A stretch of 60,729 nt of DNA from an uncultured Muribaculaceae bacterium (GCA_910578035.1 CAJTOB010000011.1:1-60729); one strand, 5' to 3'. Shown: positions 10,001 through 17,648, numbered from the stretch's first letter. Notes: generated by a model from the letters alone, not told the origin. Numbers and translations: made by a program.

Positions 10001-10071
10001 TTAATAGTTCCTTGACCGAGAGCAGCAAATACTACAATAATATATATGACCGATGCAAGCAAAGTTCTCAT
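4066..10071 (-). CDS. Full-length Rhs/YD-repeat polymorphic toxin with permuted papain-like tip
   Basis: This 2001-residue exported protein starts with a signal peptide (MRTLLASVIYIIVVFAALGQ). An N-terminal region typical of Bacteroidetes Rhs proteins follows (LPLTLRYRSNGIKPDDDPYPLG LGWS block), then many YD repeats (for example YDYDARGNI, YRYDSAGRLV, YSYDANANLT) that build the shell enclosing a toxin. The Rhs core YLDTRSGRWNSQDP lies near residue 1760. Sequence after DPINYVDKDG (~1795-2001) is variable. This tip has GMHIAMLIGNDNDGW (His near 1805) and YNLFTNNCADAVFKA (Cys near 1916). The order His then Cys resembles permuted papain folds such as PPPDE, LRAT or NlpC-like enzymes, so a peptidase or amidase activity is inferred. 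It overlaps the upstream exported gene by 4 bp. Confidence 0.9.
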   Translation of the reverse strand: MRTLLASVIYIIVVFAALGQGTINPVREEQFPDMPSIARLKEVSMPTPSLVTGAVEFEVPLYTLTAEDFSLPLTLRYRSNGIKPDDDPYPLGLGWSMSPGLRITRSIRGRADGDFPFFDGDMKNPTYEQMLSSVARYHYYNEQDIRHQINRIDSEHDIFYIFLPETTLTLINTDGRFIGVNCDEYKITAKTDFSKIEVVSPTGIIYRFSKDGQIATIDGKSHNLEWLLYEIELNSGNKIKFTWDLTFHKINTLSRYTSRLSYRSMDTSVDSDGTTSSPFLTTSLHKDIVQISYLDCNINFNYKKPNFYYGSILKNIDIIWLTNKIFSIGFEYSDLPNNAERLPVLLNQINHYSDGKYIFTYYPEESSRGVDRWGFYNGEETTKYNLPEMEFQSALTKSKNYRIYGRSFEISEKHMKSNLLRSVQYPTGGKAVWNYEIHEFNPIEESKEFSTYIGNDRLEKGGGLRVSSIMLYQSETDTPRIRSYSYSKGKCVTAPLRSTFLNSYAHETAYTYSDFHEKYAYLVRRNIIEINNVSDYLEYQDGVFPIWYEEVTEYDSFGKTEYKFKSYIPENKIYRQFGRVLPDTIYSIFSTGPQLIEKISYLSLNTFDNYPSRDSTLFFKAEVCNYKKIKYETYDYEVTSMPLIENLAIKRRLTQTQMMDYAPDFCLSDTFYMDLNKMNLIQRQPTFYESRISLNDGSAPQIYLTDKILAYDYSAYAVVPMRERLKSKRTVDYAKGELETIEDYSYVSGTGLIDRITTSRNKESGTLALGYIPAGDIGRTMRERNMVGVVTSSTASFDGCTSKAEFSMSPWSGNIVKPKSLTLSRGAESYVVQSFLYDSQGNIREIKRPDGFCTTYLWGYGGLYPVYKFSGISFGALLQKYGPGIENADACNLNLDIALSGCPAEYAEYKPLVGLSVHKDAAGLTTRYGYDFAGRLAKVSIDGHGTVATYDYNLGGGKANYAAENIWINSQGYSRRRSVETFDGLGRSISRVNSYPQGLLAEYTEYDAVGRPVKAWLPTPVDSEHPSLSDVESAAAEAYSDQRPYTVSTYESSPVGHLLSTMLPGQERQSAGKQISYNRNVNNGTRFKAPRYKVTTDGIEYLGNYSSLNLLMEETKDEDGMLIQTFTDFRGLKVAENRGSAGSMLCTRYVYDGYGDLRYVLPPKMADRTYSRSDVEMQELAYWYDYDARGNIILKKLPGRVSIHYRYDSAGRLVAIQDGNTAPHWQLNFYDRLGRLAVEADAAWTESELATFLEAPCHLDWTGNGSLGGYTTDRGLPRAVEALHVVRHYDNIGRISSEFAGKTSRTYYYNKFGQTDSVTVDYGNTKLSYRYRYDYCGNRSIETVSCSGKALPALCVRHGFDIAGRRSGIRASLCNGPFTLIEVDQPITDTIAATRIEYDRLGRAARRRFGVRGNTYYEYDINGNIASQKSTVLLEPIMYRPGDLPITPFRSSRISYLDTLGIHLEDPFEAGLIASSGTRVFADTLLRSNGAIPLFNGRIASRKTHDGRYDYSYDGKGRLTKAVFSGKGDADYSTEYSYDANANLTGMIRNGIVDRAGASKIYGMLDAVVIEYEGNRAVRYDIESSDGDIFEGRTGFCCANGSFELEYDANGNVVFDGSVPCVYEYNRFNKPVSVETEAGRIRLEYDGAGMLLSRAVEIGGVTTKTEYFGPYEVVDGVLKAVYFDGGYFDAEGKVHYYVADYQGNIIADVTARGKVEQTASYYPYGEPWVEPEGGNRRLYGGKERLNVGALRPSDFGARYLDTRSGRWNSQDPHLESYFNLSPYSVCGADPINYVDKDGYDITLITAGMHIAMLIGNDNDGWRYFSMNGVPTYWASLGFMGGNFHHNLGTEEFSTVEDFLNSDFNNPGTLMEELTGEKCGYSYTEAYTVSSQEGQDRMAAQSFEDTADYGYNLFTNNCADAVFKAVSAAGFDIPLGDYYYFETGITSAKSLQQSVQPLRIMGRVQEKFVRFIDRRKMAIPTIVFDNFRRKYPNGNYRTHNSR
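4763..5050. repeat. Rhs core direct repeat, copy in full-length gene
   Basis: This is the partner of the copy at 2853-3140, in the same orientation, about 1.9 kb away. Recombination between the two would delete the first toxin and immunity candidate 1 and join the M91-like tip to the full-length shell. Confidence 0.9.
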
Positions 10072-11015
10072 AGGCCAACAGAGATATAGCGTTTTTCAAC
10101 CTTGGCCGGCCAAGAAAGGCTCAGCCCAACAATATATTCGCCTGCACGCAGTCCTGTAGTCGGTATTCTCACCACAACCTTACCAGCCGCAGCCCGTTCT
10201 TCCATAGCATACAAATGTCCTGGAACATCGGTGACGCCGATACAAAGCACTGCCCCCGCAGAATTATCCGGAAATTCTGCCACAATATCTATATACCCCC
10301 CGGCCGCCGACACTATCGCAGACTCCAGTGCCACACCTATTGCCTCCGAAAGCCTATAGTCATCCGCCTCATCCTTGTTACATTCATTGCGAAGCTCATA
10401 GGCGTCCATCGCGTAGCAGACCGCACTTTCTCCTTCTCTTATATATACTGCAACGGGCAATCGTTCGCCGCCTCGGAACCAACGCACAGTCTCCCGGCAG
10501 AACTCCACACTATCTGTAACGGTTGCGAGGACCTCTCTTACCGTAACTACACCTTTCAACGTATCGCCTTCGGGAAGCACCAGAGAACCTCGGCCACCGG
10601 TCTCGCTTGAATAGACAGCATCACGCACATAATGGCGCACCTTGTCCTCCGTACCATAAATCCTGAACGAATTCGACCGGCTGTCACCAGACGCAAGGGG
10701 GAATCCGAACCCCGCTACAGGTACTCGTGGCCCCTCTATGGCATACATGCTCTCCTCTCCGGCATAATAAGCCGTATCCGACCGCCATGCAAACCATTGC
10801 CTGCGCCGTCCATCCGACTCCACCGACAACGAATCGCCATGCGCCGTAATCCGAAGCGACCTTATTCCATCTCCCGAAATCCTTGAAAAAAGCACATTTA
10901 CAGCGCCATGCGACATATCTATATCAGGTACAGATACCGCAGTCAGCACCCGTGAGGCTGCAAATGCCGTCACCGCGATAACGATAAAAAATGCTGTAAG
11001 CACTCGCTTTTTCAT
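10068..11015 (-). CDS. Exported protein of unknown function, coupled to Rhs
   Basis: The frame extends to 11069, but the signal peptide (MKKRVLTAFFIVIAVTAFAA) begins at ATG 11015, giving 315 residues. A promoter just upstream supports this start. The mature part appears beta-rich, with many short VxV and GxY stretches, Cys at several positions and no recognised domain. Its stop overlaps the Rhs start (ATGA), so the two are translationally coupled. That suggests a partner role such as secretion accessory, anchoring or folding of the Rhs shell, but nothing in the sequence proves it. Confidence 0.75.
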   Translation of the reverse strand: MKKRVLTAFFIVIAVTAFAASRVLTAVSVPDIDMSHGAVNVLFSRISGDGIRSLRITAHGDSLSVESDGRRRQWFAWRSDTAYYAGEESMYAIEGPRVPVAGFGFPLASGDSRSNSFRIYGTEDKVRHYVRDAVYSSETGGRGSLVLPEGDTLKGVVTVREVLATVTDSVEFCRETVRWFRGGERLPVAVYIREGESAVCYAMDAYELRNECNKDEADDYRLSEAIGVALESAIVSAAGGYIDIVAEFPDNSAGAVLCIGVTDVPGHLYAMEERAAAGKVVVRIPTTGLRAGEYIVGLSLSWPAKVEKRYISVGL

Positions 11016-11035
11016 GGCATGATTGGTTTTTCGGT

Positions 11036-11067
11036 CAAATATACACACTTTCAGCGGATTTTGCAAC
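11036..11067 (-). promoter_or_regulatory. Promoter of the Rhs array
   Basis: On the minus strand GTTG (11064-11067) is followed after 20 bp by TATATTTG (11036-11043), a near-consensus Bacteroidetes promoter. Transcription would begin about 11030, some 15 bp before the exported gene. No other promoter of this kind was noted further down the array. Confidence 0.6.
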
Positions 11068-11116
11068 ATTTGTCGATTTTATTACCGCTAAAATTTTATT
11101 TATTTTTTACATAATA

Positions 11117-11147
11117 TTTGGTGAGAAATAAAAAAAGTGTAATTTTG
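11117..11147 (+). promoter_or_regulatory. Promoter of trpB2
   Basis: TTTG (11117-11120), 19 bp, TAATTTTG (11140-11147): full match to the Bacteroidetes consensus. An in-frame ATG occurs 9 bp later (11156), but the conserved protein start is at 11243, which gives a leader of about 90 nt. Confidence 0.75.
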
Positions 11148-11242
11148 CCATCGCTATGTCATTCCAACACCTTGTAATAACACATCGTCCGGATTTGAGT
11201 GAACATAGTTATTATAATCATTATATTAAATTTCAACTAATT

Positions 11243-12616
11243 ATGAAGCAGAAACGTTATTTTCTCGCCGAAGATGAAATTCCGCGCTACTGGTACAACA
11301 TCCAGGCCGACATGAAGACCAAACCCCTTCCGCCCCTTCACCCAGCAACAAAACAAGCTTTAAAAGCAGAAGACCTTTATCCGATTTTCGCTAAAGAATG
11401 TTGCAATCAGGAAATGAATCAAATTGATCCGTGGATTCAGATTCCTGATGACGTAAGGGAGGCATACAAGTTTTATCGTTCAACCCCTCTTGTCCGCGCC
11501 TACGCACTCGAAAAAGCCCTCGGCACACCGGCACACATCTATTTCAAAAACGAGAGTGTATCCCCGATGGGCTCGCACAAACTAAACTCCGCCATACCCC
11601 AGGCCTACTACTGCCGCCAGGAAGGCATCACCAATATCACCACCGAAACCGGTGCCGGCCAGTGGGGCGCCTCGCTTGCCTACGCCGCCAGCATGTTCGG
11701 AATCGACTCGGCCGTATATCAGGTGAAAATATCTTACGAGCAGAAACCCTACCGCCGCAGCATCATGCAGACCTTCGGCGCTCAGGTCACCCCCTCACCA
11801 TCAATGTCTACCCGAGCAGGCAAAGACATTCTCACCGCTCACCCCAACCACCAGGGCTCGCTCGGCACCGCAATCTCCGAAGCCGTCGAACTCGCCCGCA
11901 CAACACCCAACTGCAAATACTGCCTCGGTTCAGTCCTCAACCACGTCGCCCTACACCAGACCATCATAGGTCTCGAAGCCGAAAAACAGATGGAAATGGC
12001 CGGCGAATACCCCGACATCGTCATCGCCTGCTTCGGCGGAGGCAGCAACTTCGGCGGACTCGCCTTCCCCTTCATGCGCCACGTCATCGCAGCCGAAAAA
12101 GGCAAAGACCACACACGCTTCATCGCCGCCGAGCCCGCGAGCTGCCCCAAACTTACCCGAGGCGAATTCAGATACGACTTCGGCGACGAAGCCGGATACA
12201 CGCCCCTCCTGCCGATGTACACCCTCGGCCACAACTTCGCCCCGGCCAACATACATGCCGGAGGTCTCCGCTACCACGGCGCCGGCGTCATTGTGTCGCA
12301 ACTCCTCAAAGACAAGATGATGGAAGCCGTCGACATCGACCAACTCGAAAGCTTCCAGGCCGGAACACTCTTCGCGCGCGCCGAAGGCATTATACCCGCG
12401 CCCGAATCGTGCCACGCCATCGCCGCCACTATCCGCGAAGCACTCCGCTGCAAAGAGACCGGCGAAGAAAAAGTGATACTGTTCAACCTCTCCGGCCACG
12501 GCCTCGTCGATATGGCCTCATACGACAAATTCCTCGCCGGCGACCTACAGAACCACTCCCTTTCCGACGAAGACCTCTCCAGAACCCTCGCCGAAATAGA
12601 ACCCCTCCAACCCTGA
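11243..12616 (+). CDS. trpB: Tryptophan synthase beta chain, TrpB2 type
   Basis: This PLP enzyme condenses indole with serine to make tryptophan. The frame is open from 11156, but the conserved start MKQKRYFLAEDEIPRYWYN is at 11243, giving 457 residues, the usual TrpB2 length and longer than the ~400 of classical TrpB1. The PLP lysine is Lys113 in GSHKLNSA and the phosphate-binding loop is GGGSN (265-269). TETGAGQWG (135-143) is also conserved. It stands alone here, without trpA or other trp genes, as TrpB2 genes often do; its role may be indole salvage. It has its own consensus promoter and a strong terminator. Confidence 0.95.
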   Translation: MKQKRYFLAEDEIPRYWYNIQADMKTKPLPPLHPATKQALKAEDLYPIFAKECCNQEMNQIDPWIQIPDDVREAYKFYRSTPLVRAYALEKALGTPAHIYFKNESVSPMGSHKLNSAIPQAYYCRQEGITNITTETGAGQWGASLAYAASMFGIDSAVYQVKISYEQKPYRRSIMQTFGAQVTPSPSMSTRAGKDILTAHPNHQGSLGTAISEAVELARTTPNCKYCLGSVLNHVALHQTIIGLEAEKQMEMAGEYPDIVIACFGGGSNFGGLAFPFMRHVIAAEKGKDHTRFIAAEPASCPKLTRGEFRYDFGDEAGYTPLLPMYTLGHNFAPANIHAGGLRYHGAGVIVSQLLKDKMMEAVDIDQLESFQAGTLFARAEGIIPAPESCHAIAATIREALRCKETGEEKVILFNLSGHGLVDMASYDKFLAGDLQNHSLSDEDLSRTLAEIEPLQP

Positions 12617-12625
12617 TGAACAGAC

Positions 12626-12664
12626 ACGGGCTGTATCGGAAAAAAACGTCCTGATACAGCCCGT
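12626..12664. terminator. Bidirectional terminator between trpB2 and the nitroreductase
   Basis: A perfect 12-bp stem ACGGGCTGTATC / GATACAGCCCGT (12626-12637 and 12653-12664) lies between two convergent genes. The 3' flank is AT-rich but has no long T run. Confidence 0.75.
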
Positions 12665-12667
12665 AAA

Positions 12668-13249
12668 TTATATCAATATATCTGAGAGAGGTCGCTTAGG
12701 CACGCACTGAGCATCGTCCGCATCGCGATAATACTTATAATCGCCATCTTCACCGATGCCGACAAGTTTCACCTCTTCAGCCGCATATCCCAGCGCAAGC
12801 ACATACAGAGGTTTATATCGCTCAGGCAGTCCGATGGCATCGACAAGCTTTGCTTTATTGAAAGCCTTTATTATACAACCCGAAAGCCCCAATGCCGTCG
12901 CACCAAGAGTAATGGCCTGCAGATGCAGCCCGTCGTCACAGAGACAATCAGCCGCAAGCTCCGTGTCGATACACTGCACCAGATAAGCAGTCGGGCGCTC
13001 GCCCTCTGCCGGGCCGGCCCAATCTTTATAATATCCCGCCCAGGCAAGCGACGGAAAAAGGCGAGCACATTCATCGGCCGAACTCACAATCCGATACCTT
13101 AGAGGCTGTAGATTCCGGCCCGACGCACAAAGACAGGTAAGCCCGACGAGATTCTTCAACACATCAGCTCCAATGCCTCGTGAGGCATCGAAACGCCGCA
13201 CCGAGCGGTCTCGTTCAAGCAATTCTTTTACTAACAGAAATTTATCCAT
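12668..13249 (-). CDS. Nitroreductase family protein
   Basis: The 193-residue product resembles small flavin-dependent nitroreductases: an N-terminal RSVRRFDASRGI motif for FMN phosphate contact, a middle CASGRNLQPLRYRIV segment, and a C-terminal LQAITLGATALGLSGC / VLALGYAAE pattern. These enzymes reduce nitro groups, quinones or unsaturated carbonyls with NAD(P)H; the substrate cannot be read from sequence. It is monocistronic and converges with trpB2. Confidence 0.88.
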   Translation of the reverse strand: MDKFLLVKELLERDRSVRRFDASRGIGADVLKNLVGLTCLCASGRNLQPLRYRIVSSADECARLFPSLAWAGYYKDWAGPAEGERPTAYLVQCIDTELAADCLCDDGLHLQAITLGATALGLSGCIIKAFNKAKLVDAIGLPERYKPLYVLALGYAAEEVKLVGIGEDGDYKYYRDADDAQCVPKRPLSDILI

Positions 13250-13280
13250 AAGTGTATTTCAAAACAATGCAAAATCATGA

Positions 13281-13288
13281 CAAAAATA
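13281..13288 (-). promoter_or_regulatory. Possible -7 element of the nitroreductase gene
   Basis: TATTTTTG on the minus strand, 32 bp before the ATG at 13249. No good -33 TTTG at the right spacing was seen. Confidence 0.4.
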
Positions 13289-13321
13289 GCAGTTTCTTGG
13301 GTATATTTGAAAAAAAATGAG

Positions 13322-13329
13322 TAGTTTTG
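13322..13329 (+). promoter_or_regulatory. Possible -7 element of the PEP/pyruvate-binding gene
   Basis: TAGTTTTG fits the TAnnTTTG consensus, 21 bp before the ATG at 13350. The nearest -33 candidate is only CTTG (13296-13299), 22 bp away. Confidence 0.45.
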
Positions 13330-13349
13330 TCTAAATATTACGCTTTGTC

Positions 13350-16346
13350 ATGAACGAGGAACCGCTTAGCCGCATGATGCTGAAAGACACGTCGTTTCAG
13401 GCTCTGATGCAACACCGAATTTTCAACGTGCTGCTCATAGCCTCGCCCTACGACGCCTTTATGATGGAAGAAGACGGACGTGTAGAAGAACAGCTATACA
13501 ACGAATATGTCGCTCTCAACCTCAGCTCACCACCGCGCGTCACGCGCGTATCAACTATGGCAGAAGCCCTCGAGGCCATGCGCCTCAAAGCGTTCGACAT
13601 CGTCGTGGCAATGCCCGGCGGAGACCTCTCCGAAACATTCGAAGGCTCGGCTCTGCTCAAAAAAGCATTTCCGAACGTGCCTATAGTCGTTCTCACGCCT
13701 TTCTCCAAAGAAGTGTCGCGACGCCTCGCCAACGAAAACCTCGACAATATCGACTACGTCTTCAGCTGGCTCGGAAACATGGACCTCCTCCTTGCCATAA
13801 TCAAACTCCTCGAAGACAAACTCAACATTGAAGACATCACCGACGTCGGCGTTCAGTCTATTCTGCTCGTCGAAGACTCCGTGCGCTTCTACTCATCTGT
13901 CCTCCCCCACATCTACAAATTCCTTCTCAAACAATCGGTCATATTCTCCACCGAAGCCCTCAACCAGCACGAACAGATGCTCCGCATGCGTGGCCGCCCC
14001 AAGGTAATGCTTGCCCGTAACTACGAAGAGGCCGTAGACCTCTACGAACGCTTCGGCAAAAACATGCTCGGCGTCATCAGCGACGTCTCATTCAACCGCG
14101 AAGGAAAAAAAGACTCCAAAGCCGGCCTCAGGCTCGCCCGCTGGATACGTTCACAAGACCCATTCCTCCCGATAATCGTCGAATCAAGCGAATCGCAGAA
14201 CTCTGTCGCCGTCCGCGGATTTGGCGGAATCTTTATCGATAAAAACTCGAAAAAATTGCCCGTAGACCTCGGCGAAGCCATTATGAACAACTTTGGCTTC
14301 GGCGATTTCATAATTCGCGAACCCTCGACAGGCGAGCCTATTATGACTATCCGCAACCTCAAAGACATGCAGCAGCGTGTCTTCGACATTCCCGCCGATT
14401 CTCTCCTATACCACGCCTCGCGAAACGACATCTCGCGATGGCTCTACTCTCGTGCACTCTTCCCCATCGCCGATGTTGTCAAACAGCATCATTTCGTCGA
14501 AATCAGCGAGGCGCCAGCCGTAAAACAGCTGTTTTTCGACCTGATAGTAAAATACAGGAAGATGAAAAACCGCGGTGTCGTGGCCGTATTCCAGAAAGAC
14601 CGCTTCGACCACTACTCCAACTTCGCCCGCATTGGCCAGGGAAGCCTCGGCGGCAAAGGTCGCGGCCTCGCTTTCATCGACTCAATCATAAAGAAAAACC
14701 CCGTCTGCGACAATTTCGACGGCATCACAATATCAATACCGCGCACCGTCGTGCTGTGCACCGATATATTCGACGAGTTCATGGCAGTCAACTGCCTATA
14801 CCCCCTCGCCCTCAGCGATGCCGCCGACGAAGACATTCTGAAGGCATTCCTCGCCGCCAAACTCCCCGAACGGCTCTCCGAAGACTTCGCCGCTCTGTTC
14901 GACGTCGTAGACCGCCCGTTCGCCGTCCGAAGCTCAAGCCTCCTCGAAGACTCGCACTACCAGCCATTCGCCGGAATATACTCTACCTATATGGTGCCGT
15001 ACACCGCCGACCGCGCACTGCGCATGAAGTGGCTCCACGACGCCATCAAAGGCGTCTACGCCTCCGTATTCTACTCCGCAAGCAAAGTCTACATGACAGC
15101 CACAAGCAACGTCATCGACCAGGAAAAAATGGCAGTCATAATACAGGAAGTAATCGGCGAAAACCACGGCAACTACTACTTCCCCTCATTCTCCGGAGTC
15201 GGACGCTCCCTCAACTACTACCCCCTCGGCGACGAACAGCCCGAAGACGGCGTCGCCGAAATAGCCGTCGGACTCGGCAAATACATCGTCGACGGCGGCC
15301 GCGGACTCCGCTTCTCGCCCCTGCACCCGGCTCACGCCCTGCAGACCTCCACGCTCGAACTTGCCCTCCGCGATACCCAGACATCGCTATTCGCAATGGA
15401 GCAGAAACCCGACGAAGCGACCTTCGAAGTAAAAGTAGACGAAGGAGCCTCTCTTGTCCGCAAGCAGATACGCGACTTCGCCGGCACTGGCGCCCTTCGA
15501 TATATGGTCTCCACATACGACGCCGCCAACGGAATGCTCAAGGACTACGAAGACGGCAAAGGACGCCGCGTTGTCACATTCGCCAACATTCTGCGCGACA
15601 AAGCCATACCACTCGCCGACGCCATACACTTCATGCTCCGCGAAGGCCAGACCGCCATGCAGCGACCCGTCGAAATAGAATTTGCCGGAAACATCAGCGC
15701 AATCAGAAAACCCGGAGCTCCCGCCGGACACCTCTACTGGCTACAGATAAGACCTATCATAGACCGAAAGCAACTCATATCCGACGAAGTGCTCGACCGT
15801 CCGGACTCAGACCTCATACTCCGCACAGACACCGCCCTCGGCAACGGAATGATAGAAGGCGTCCGAACAATCATATACATCCGGCCCGAATCATTCGACT
15901 CTCTCATCACCCCCTCGCTCGCACTGTCCGTCGCACGCATCAACGCCGAAATGGCTGCAAAAGGAGAAGGATATATCCTCATTGGCCCTGGACGTTGGGG
16001 AACCTCTGACCCCGCCCTCGGAATACCCGTCCGATGGGCCGACATATCAGCCGCCCGTGTCATCGTCGAAGCTGCCGTTGGCGACTACCGCATTGAGCCA
16101 AGCCAGGGCACCCACTTTTTTCAGAACCTCACCTCTTTCGGCGTAGGATACTTCACCGTCGACGCTCGCCGTGGCTCCGGATTCTACGACACCGCATATC
16201 TCGACTCCCTGCCTGCAGAATACGAAGACAACCACATTCGAATCGTCCGATTCGATTCGCCTCTCGCCATCGCCATCAACGGACGCTCCGGCCGGGGCAC
16301 CGTTCAAAAACCTGAAATCAAAACCGATTCAACCGACATAGAATGA
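13350..16346 (+). CDS. Receiver-like / PEP-pyruvate-binding domain protein
   Basis: This 998-residue protein begins with two receiver-like domains. The first (~20-150) has lost the phospho-acceptor (DIVVAMPGGD). The second (~170-320) keeps ILLVEDS and an aspartate in GVISDVSF. The C-terminal half is the nucleotide-binding domain of pyruvate phosphate dikinase/PEP synthase: GQGSLGGKGRGLAFI, then PFAVRSSSLLEDS, FAGIYSTYMVP and LQIRPI. The central phosphohistidine domain and the PEP-binding barrel are absent, so a complete PEP synthase reaction is not expected. A signalling or phosphotransfer role is inferred. Its last 4 bp overlap the next gene (ATGA). Confidence 0.85.
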   Translation: MNEEPLSRMMLKDTSFQALMQHRIFNVLLIASPYDAFMMEEDGRVEEQLYNEYVALNLSSPPRVTRVSTMAEALEAMRLKAFDIVVAMPGGDLSETFEGSALLKKAFPNVPIVVLTPFSKEVSRRLANENLDNIDYVFSWLGNMDLLLAIIKLLEDKLNIEDITDVGVQSILLVEDSVRFYSSVLPHIYKFLLKQSVIFSTEALNQHEQMLRMRGRPKVMLARNYEEAVDLYERFGKNMLGVISDVSFNREGKKDSKAGLRLARWIRSQDPFLPIIVESSESQNSVAVRGFGGIFIDKNSKKLPVDLGEAIMNNFGFGDFIIREPSTGEPIMTIRNLKDMQQRVFDIPADSLLYHASRNDISRWLYSRALFPIADVVKQHHFVEISEAPAVKQLFFDLIVKYRKMKNRGVVAVFQKDRFDHYSNFARIGQGSLGGKGRGLAFIDSIIKKNPVCDNFDGITISIPRTVVLCTDIFDEFMAVNCLYPLALSDAADEDILKAFLAAKLPERLSEDFAALFDVVDRPFAVRSSSLLEDSHYQPFAGIYSTYMVPYTADRALRMKWLHDAIKGVYASVFYSASKVYMTATSNVIDQEKMAVIIQEVIGENHGNYYFPSFSGVGRSLNYYPLGDEQPEDGVAEIAVGLGKYIVDGGRGLRFSPLHPAHALQTSTLELALRDTQTSLFAMEQKPDEATFEVKVDEGASLVRKQIRDFAGTGALRYMVSTYDAANGMLKDYEDGKGRRVVTFANILRDKAIPLADAIHFMLREGQTAMQRPVEIEFAGNISAIRKPGAPAGHLYWLQIRPIIDRKQLISDEVLDRPDSDLILRTDTALGNGMIEGVRTIIYIRPESFDSLITPSLALSVARINAEMAAKGEGYILIGPGRWGTSDPALGIPVRWADISAARVIVEAAVGDYRIEPSQGTHFFQNLTSFGVGYFTVDARRGSGFYDTAYLDSLPAEYEDNHIRIVRFDSPLAIAINGRSGRGTVQKPEIKTDSTDIE

Positions 16347-17602
16347 GCTTTTTCGACAGCATGCGCCGATTTTTCGGCCTCGACAACGAATACAACACCG
16401 ACGAACTAAACGACTCCGACATTTCTGCCGAAACATCGGACTCTAACCCGCAGGCCGACGAAAACCCGCAGGATTCAGCACTCACAACCGACCTGAACGG
16501 CAACGAAAACGCGGCCCTGCCCCCAAGACCCGCTGTCGACCCTGACATGAGAGCCCGAATTTTCGACGGAGTTGTAGCGATTTTCAACCAGGCGCTGCCC
16601 GATTTCCTCAGCAAAAGTGTTGACCCCGCCCGCCAGAGCGAGCTCATATCGCAGAGCCTCGACGCTTCGCTATCAGAATATCTCGACAATCTCTCGGCTG
16701 AAACCACACGATACGTCGAGGCAACACTCAAAAACGCCGCCGACTCAGCCAAGCGCGAAGCCGACCGTCTGCGCCGCGACATGGAAACACTCGAACAGCA
16801 GCGCGCCTCAATACGCGAGCAGCAGCTCAGCGCCGAACGGCGTCGCCGGGCGCTCGCCGACCGTGTCCAGGACCTCGAGTCCCAGCTCGCATCTGCCGAA
16901 GCTGAGCGCGAGCAGTTCGACCTCGAGAAAAAGAGCATGCTCAACAAAATCAAACTTGCCGATGTCCAGCCCGGTATAATCGAAGAACTCCAGCGCGAAA
17001 TCGAAAAACTGAAATCGGAGCAAGGACAACCCGACAACACCGAACTCGAAAAAACTCGAGCCGAACTCGCCGAAGCTCGCGCTGCTCTCGAACAGCAGAA
17101 AGAGCACGCCGAGAACAGCCAGTCGATGTACAACGACCTACAGCATCAACTCGTCGACGAACGCGAAGCCCGTCTAAAAGCCGAAGCCGAATTAGCTGAA
17201 GCTCGCAAAATTTTCGATACAGTCATCGAAATGCAAAAACAGATGCAGATGGTCGAGGTCATGATTCAGAAACGCGACGACAGGATTGCCCGCCTCAAAT
17301 CAACAAACAAAAAACTGAAAGAAGAAATCGCCGAGCTGAAAACACGTATCGCCGACGAAGAAGAGCACGACGGCGGACTATTCGACCTAATCCAGGAAGA
17401 GCCCGAACCCGAAGTCGTACCCTCGCCCGAAGAAGAAGCCGCTCTGGCAAATCTCGAAGACGATTTCGAATGCCCCGACTGGTTCGTATCACAGCCGGCC
17501 CCGGGAGAAGGAAGCCTGCGCACCTCCGAAGAGCCCTTCGGCTACACACCTCCTGCAAGAACACACACACCCGAAAACGACGCTCAGCTGTCTCTTTTCT
17601 AA
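16343..17602 (+). CDS. Coiled-coil protein coupled to the receiver/PEP-binding gene
   Basis: The 419-residue product has a short N-terminal segment (MSFFDSMRRFFGLDN), an acidic low-complexity stretch, and then a long charged heptad-rich region (~120-345, rich in Glu, Lys, Arg, Ala, Leu and Gln) that should form a coiled coil. An acidic tail ends with a few aromatic and proline residues (ECPDWFVSQPAPGEG). No enzymatic domain is visible. The 4-bp overlap with the upstream gene points to joint function, perhaps as a scaffold. Several long antisense frames here are artefacts of its biased composition. Confidence 0.8.
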   Translation: MSFFDSMRRFFGLDNEYNTDELNDSDISAETSDSNPQADENPQDSALTTDLNGNENAALPPRPAVDPDMRARIFDGVVAIFNQALPDFLSKSVDPARQSELISQSLDASLSEYLDNLSAETTRYVEATLKNAADSAKREADRLRRDMETLEQQRASIREQQLSAERRRRALADRVQDLESQLASAEAEREQFDLEKKSMLNKIKLADVQPGIIEELQREIEKLKSEQGQPDNTELEKTRAELAEARAALEQQKEHAENSQSMYNDLQHQLVDEREARLKAEAELAEARKIFDTVIEMQKQMQMVEVMIQKRDDRIARLKSTNKKLKEEIAELKTRIADEEEHDGGLFDLIQEEPEPEVVPSPEEEAALANLEDDFECPDWFVSQPAPGEGSLRTSEEPFGYTPPARTHTPENDAQLSLF

Positions 17603-17648
17603 GCCCTCGGCCACAGCCTTTAGAGCTTGTAGCCAAGGGCCTCAAAAA

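Noticed and set aside
11156..11242. 29-codon N-terminal extension of TrpB2
   Set aside because: TrpB2 proteins begin at MKQKRYF; the extension has no conserved sequence, although its ATG sits 9 bp after the -7 box.
11662..12654. 330-codon Arg/Pro-rich frame within trpB2
   Set aside because: Composition is a frame-shift artefact of the GC-rich codon use of trpB2.
14438..16009. 523-codon Arg-rich frame within the PEP-binding gene
   Set aside because: Another shadow frame, low complexity, no start context.
16318..17133. 271-codon Ser/Arg-rich antisense frame in the coiled-coil gene
   Set aside because: Produced by the Glu/Leu-rich repeat pattern on the other strand.
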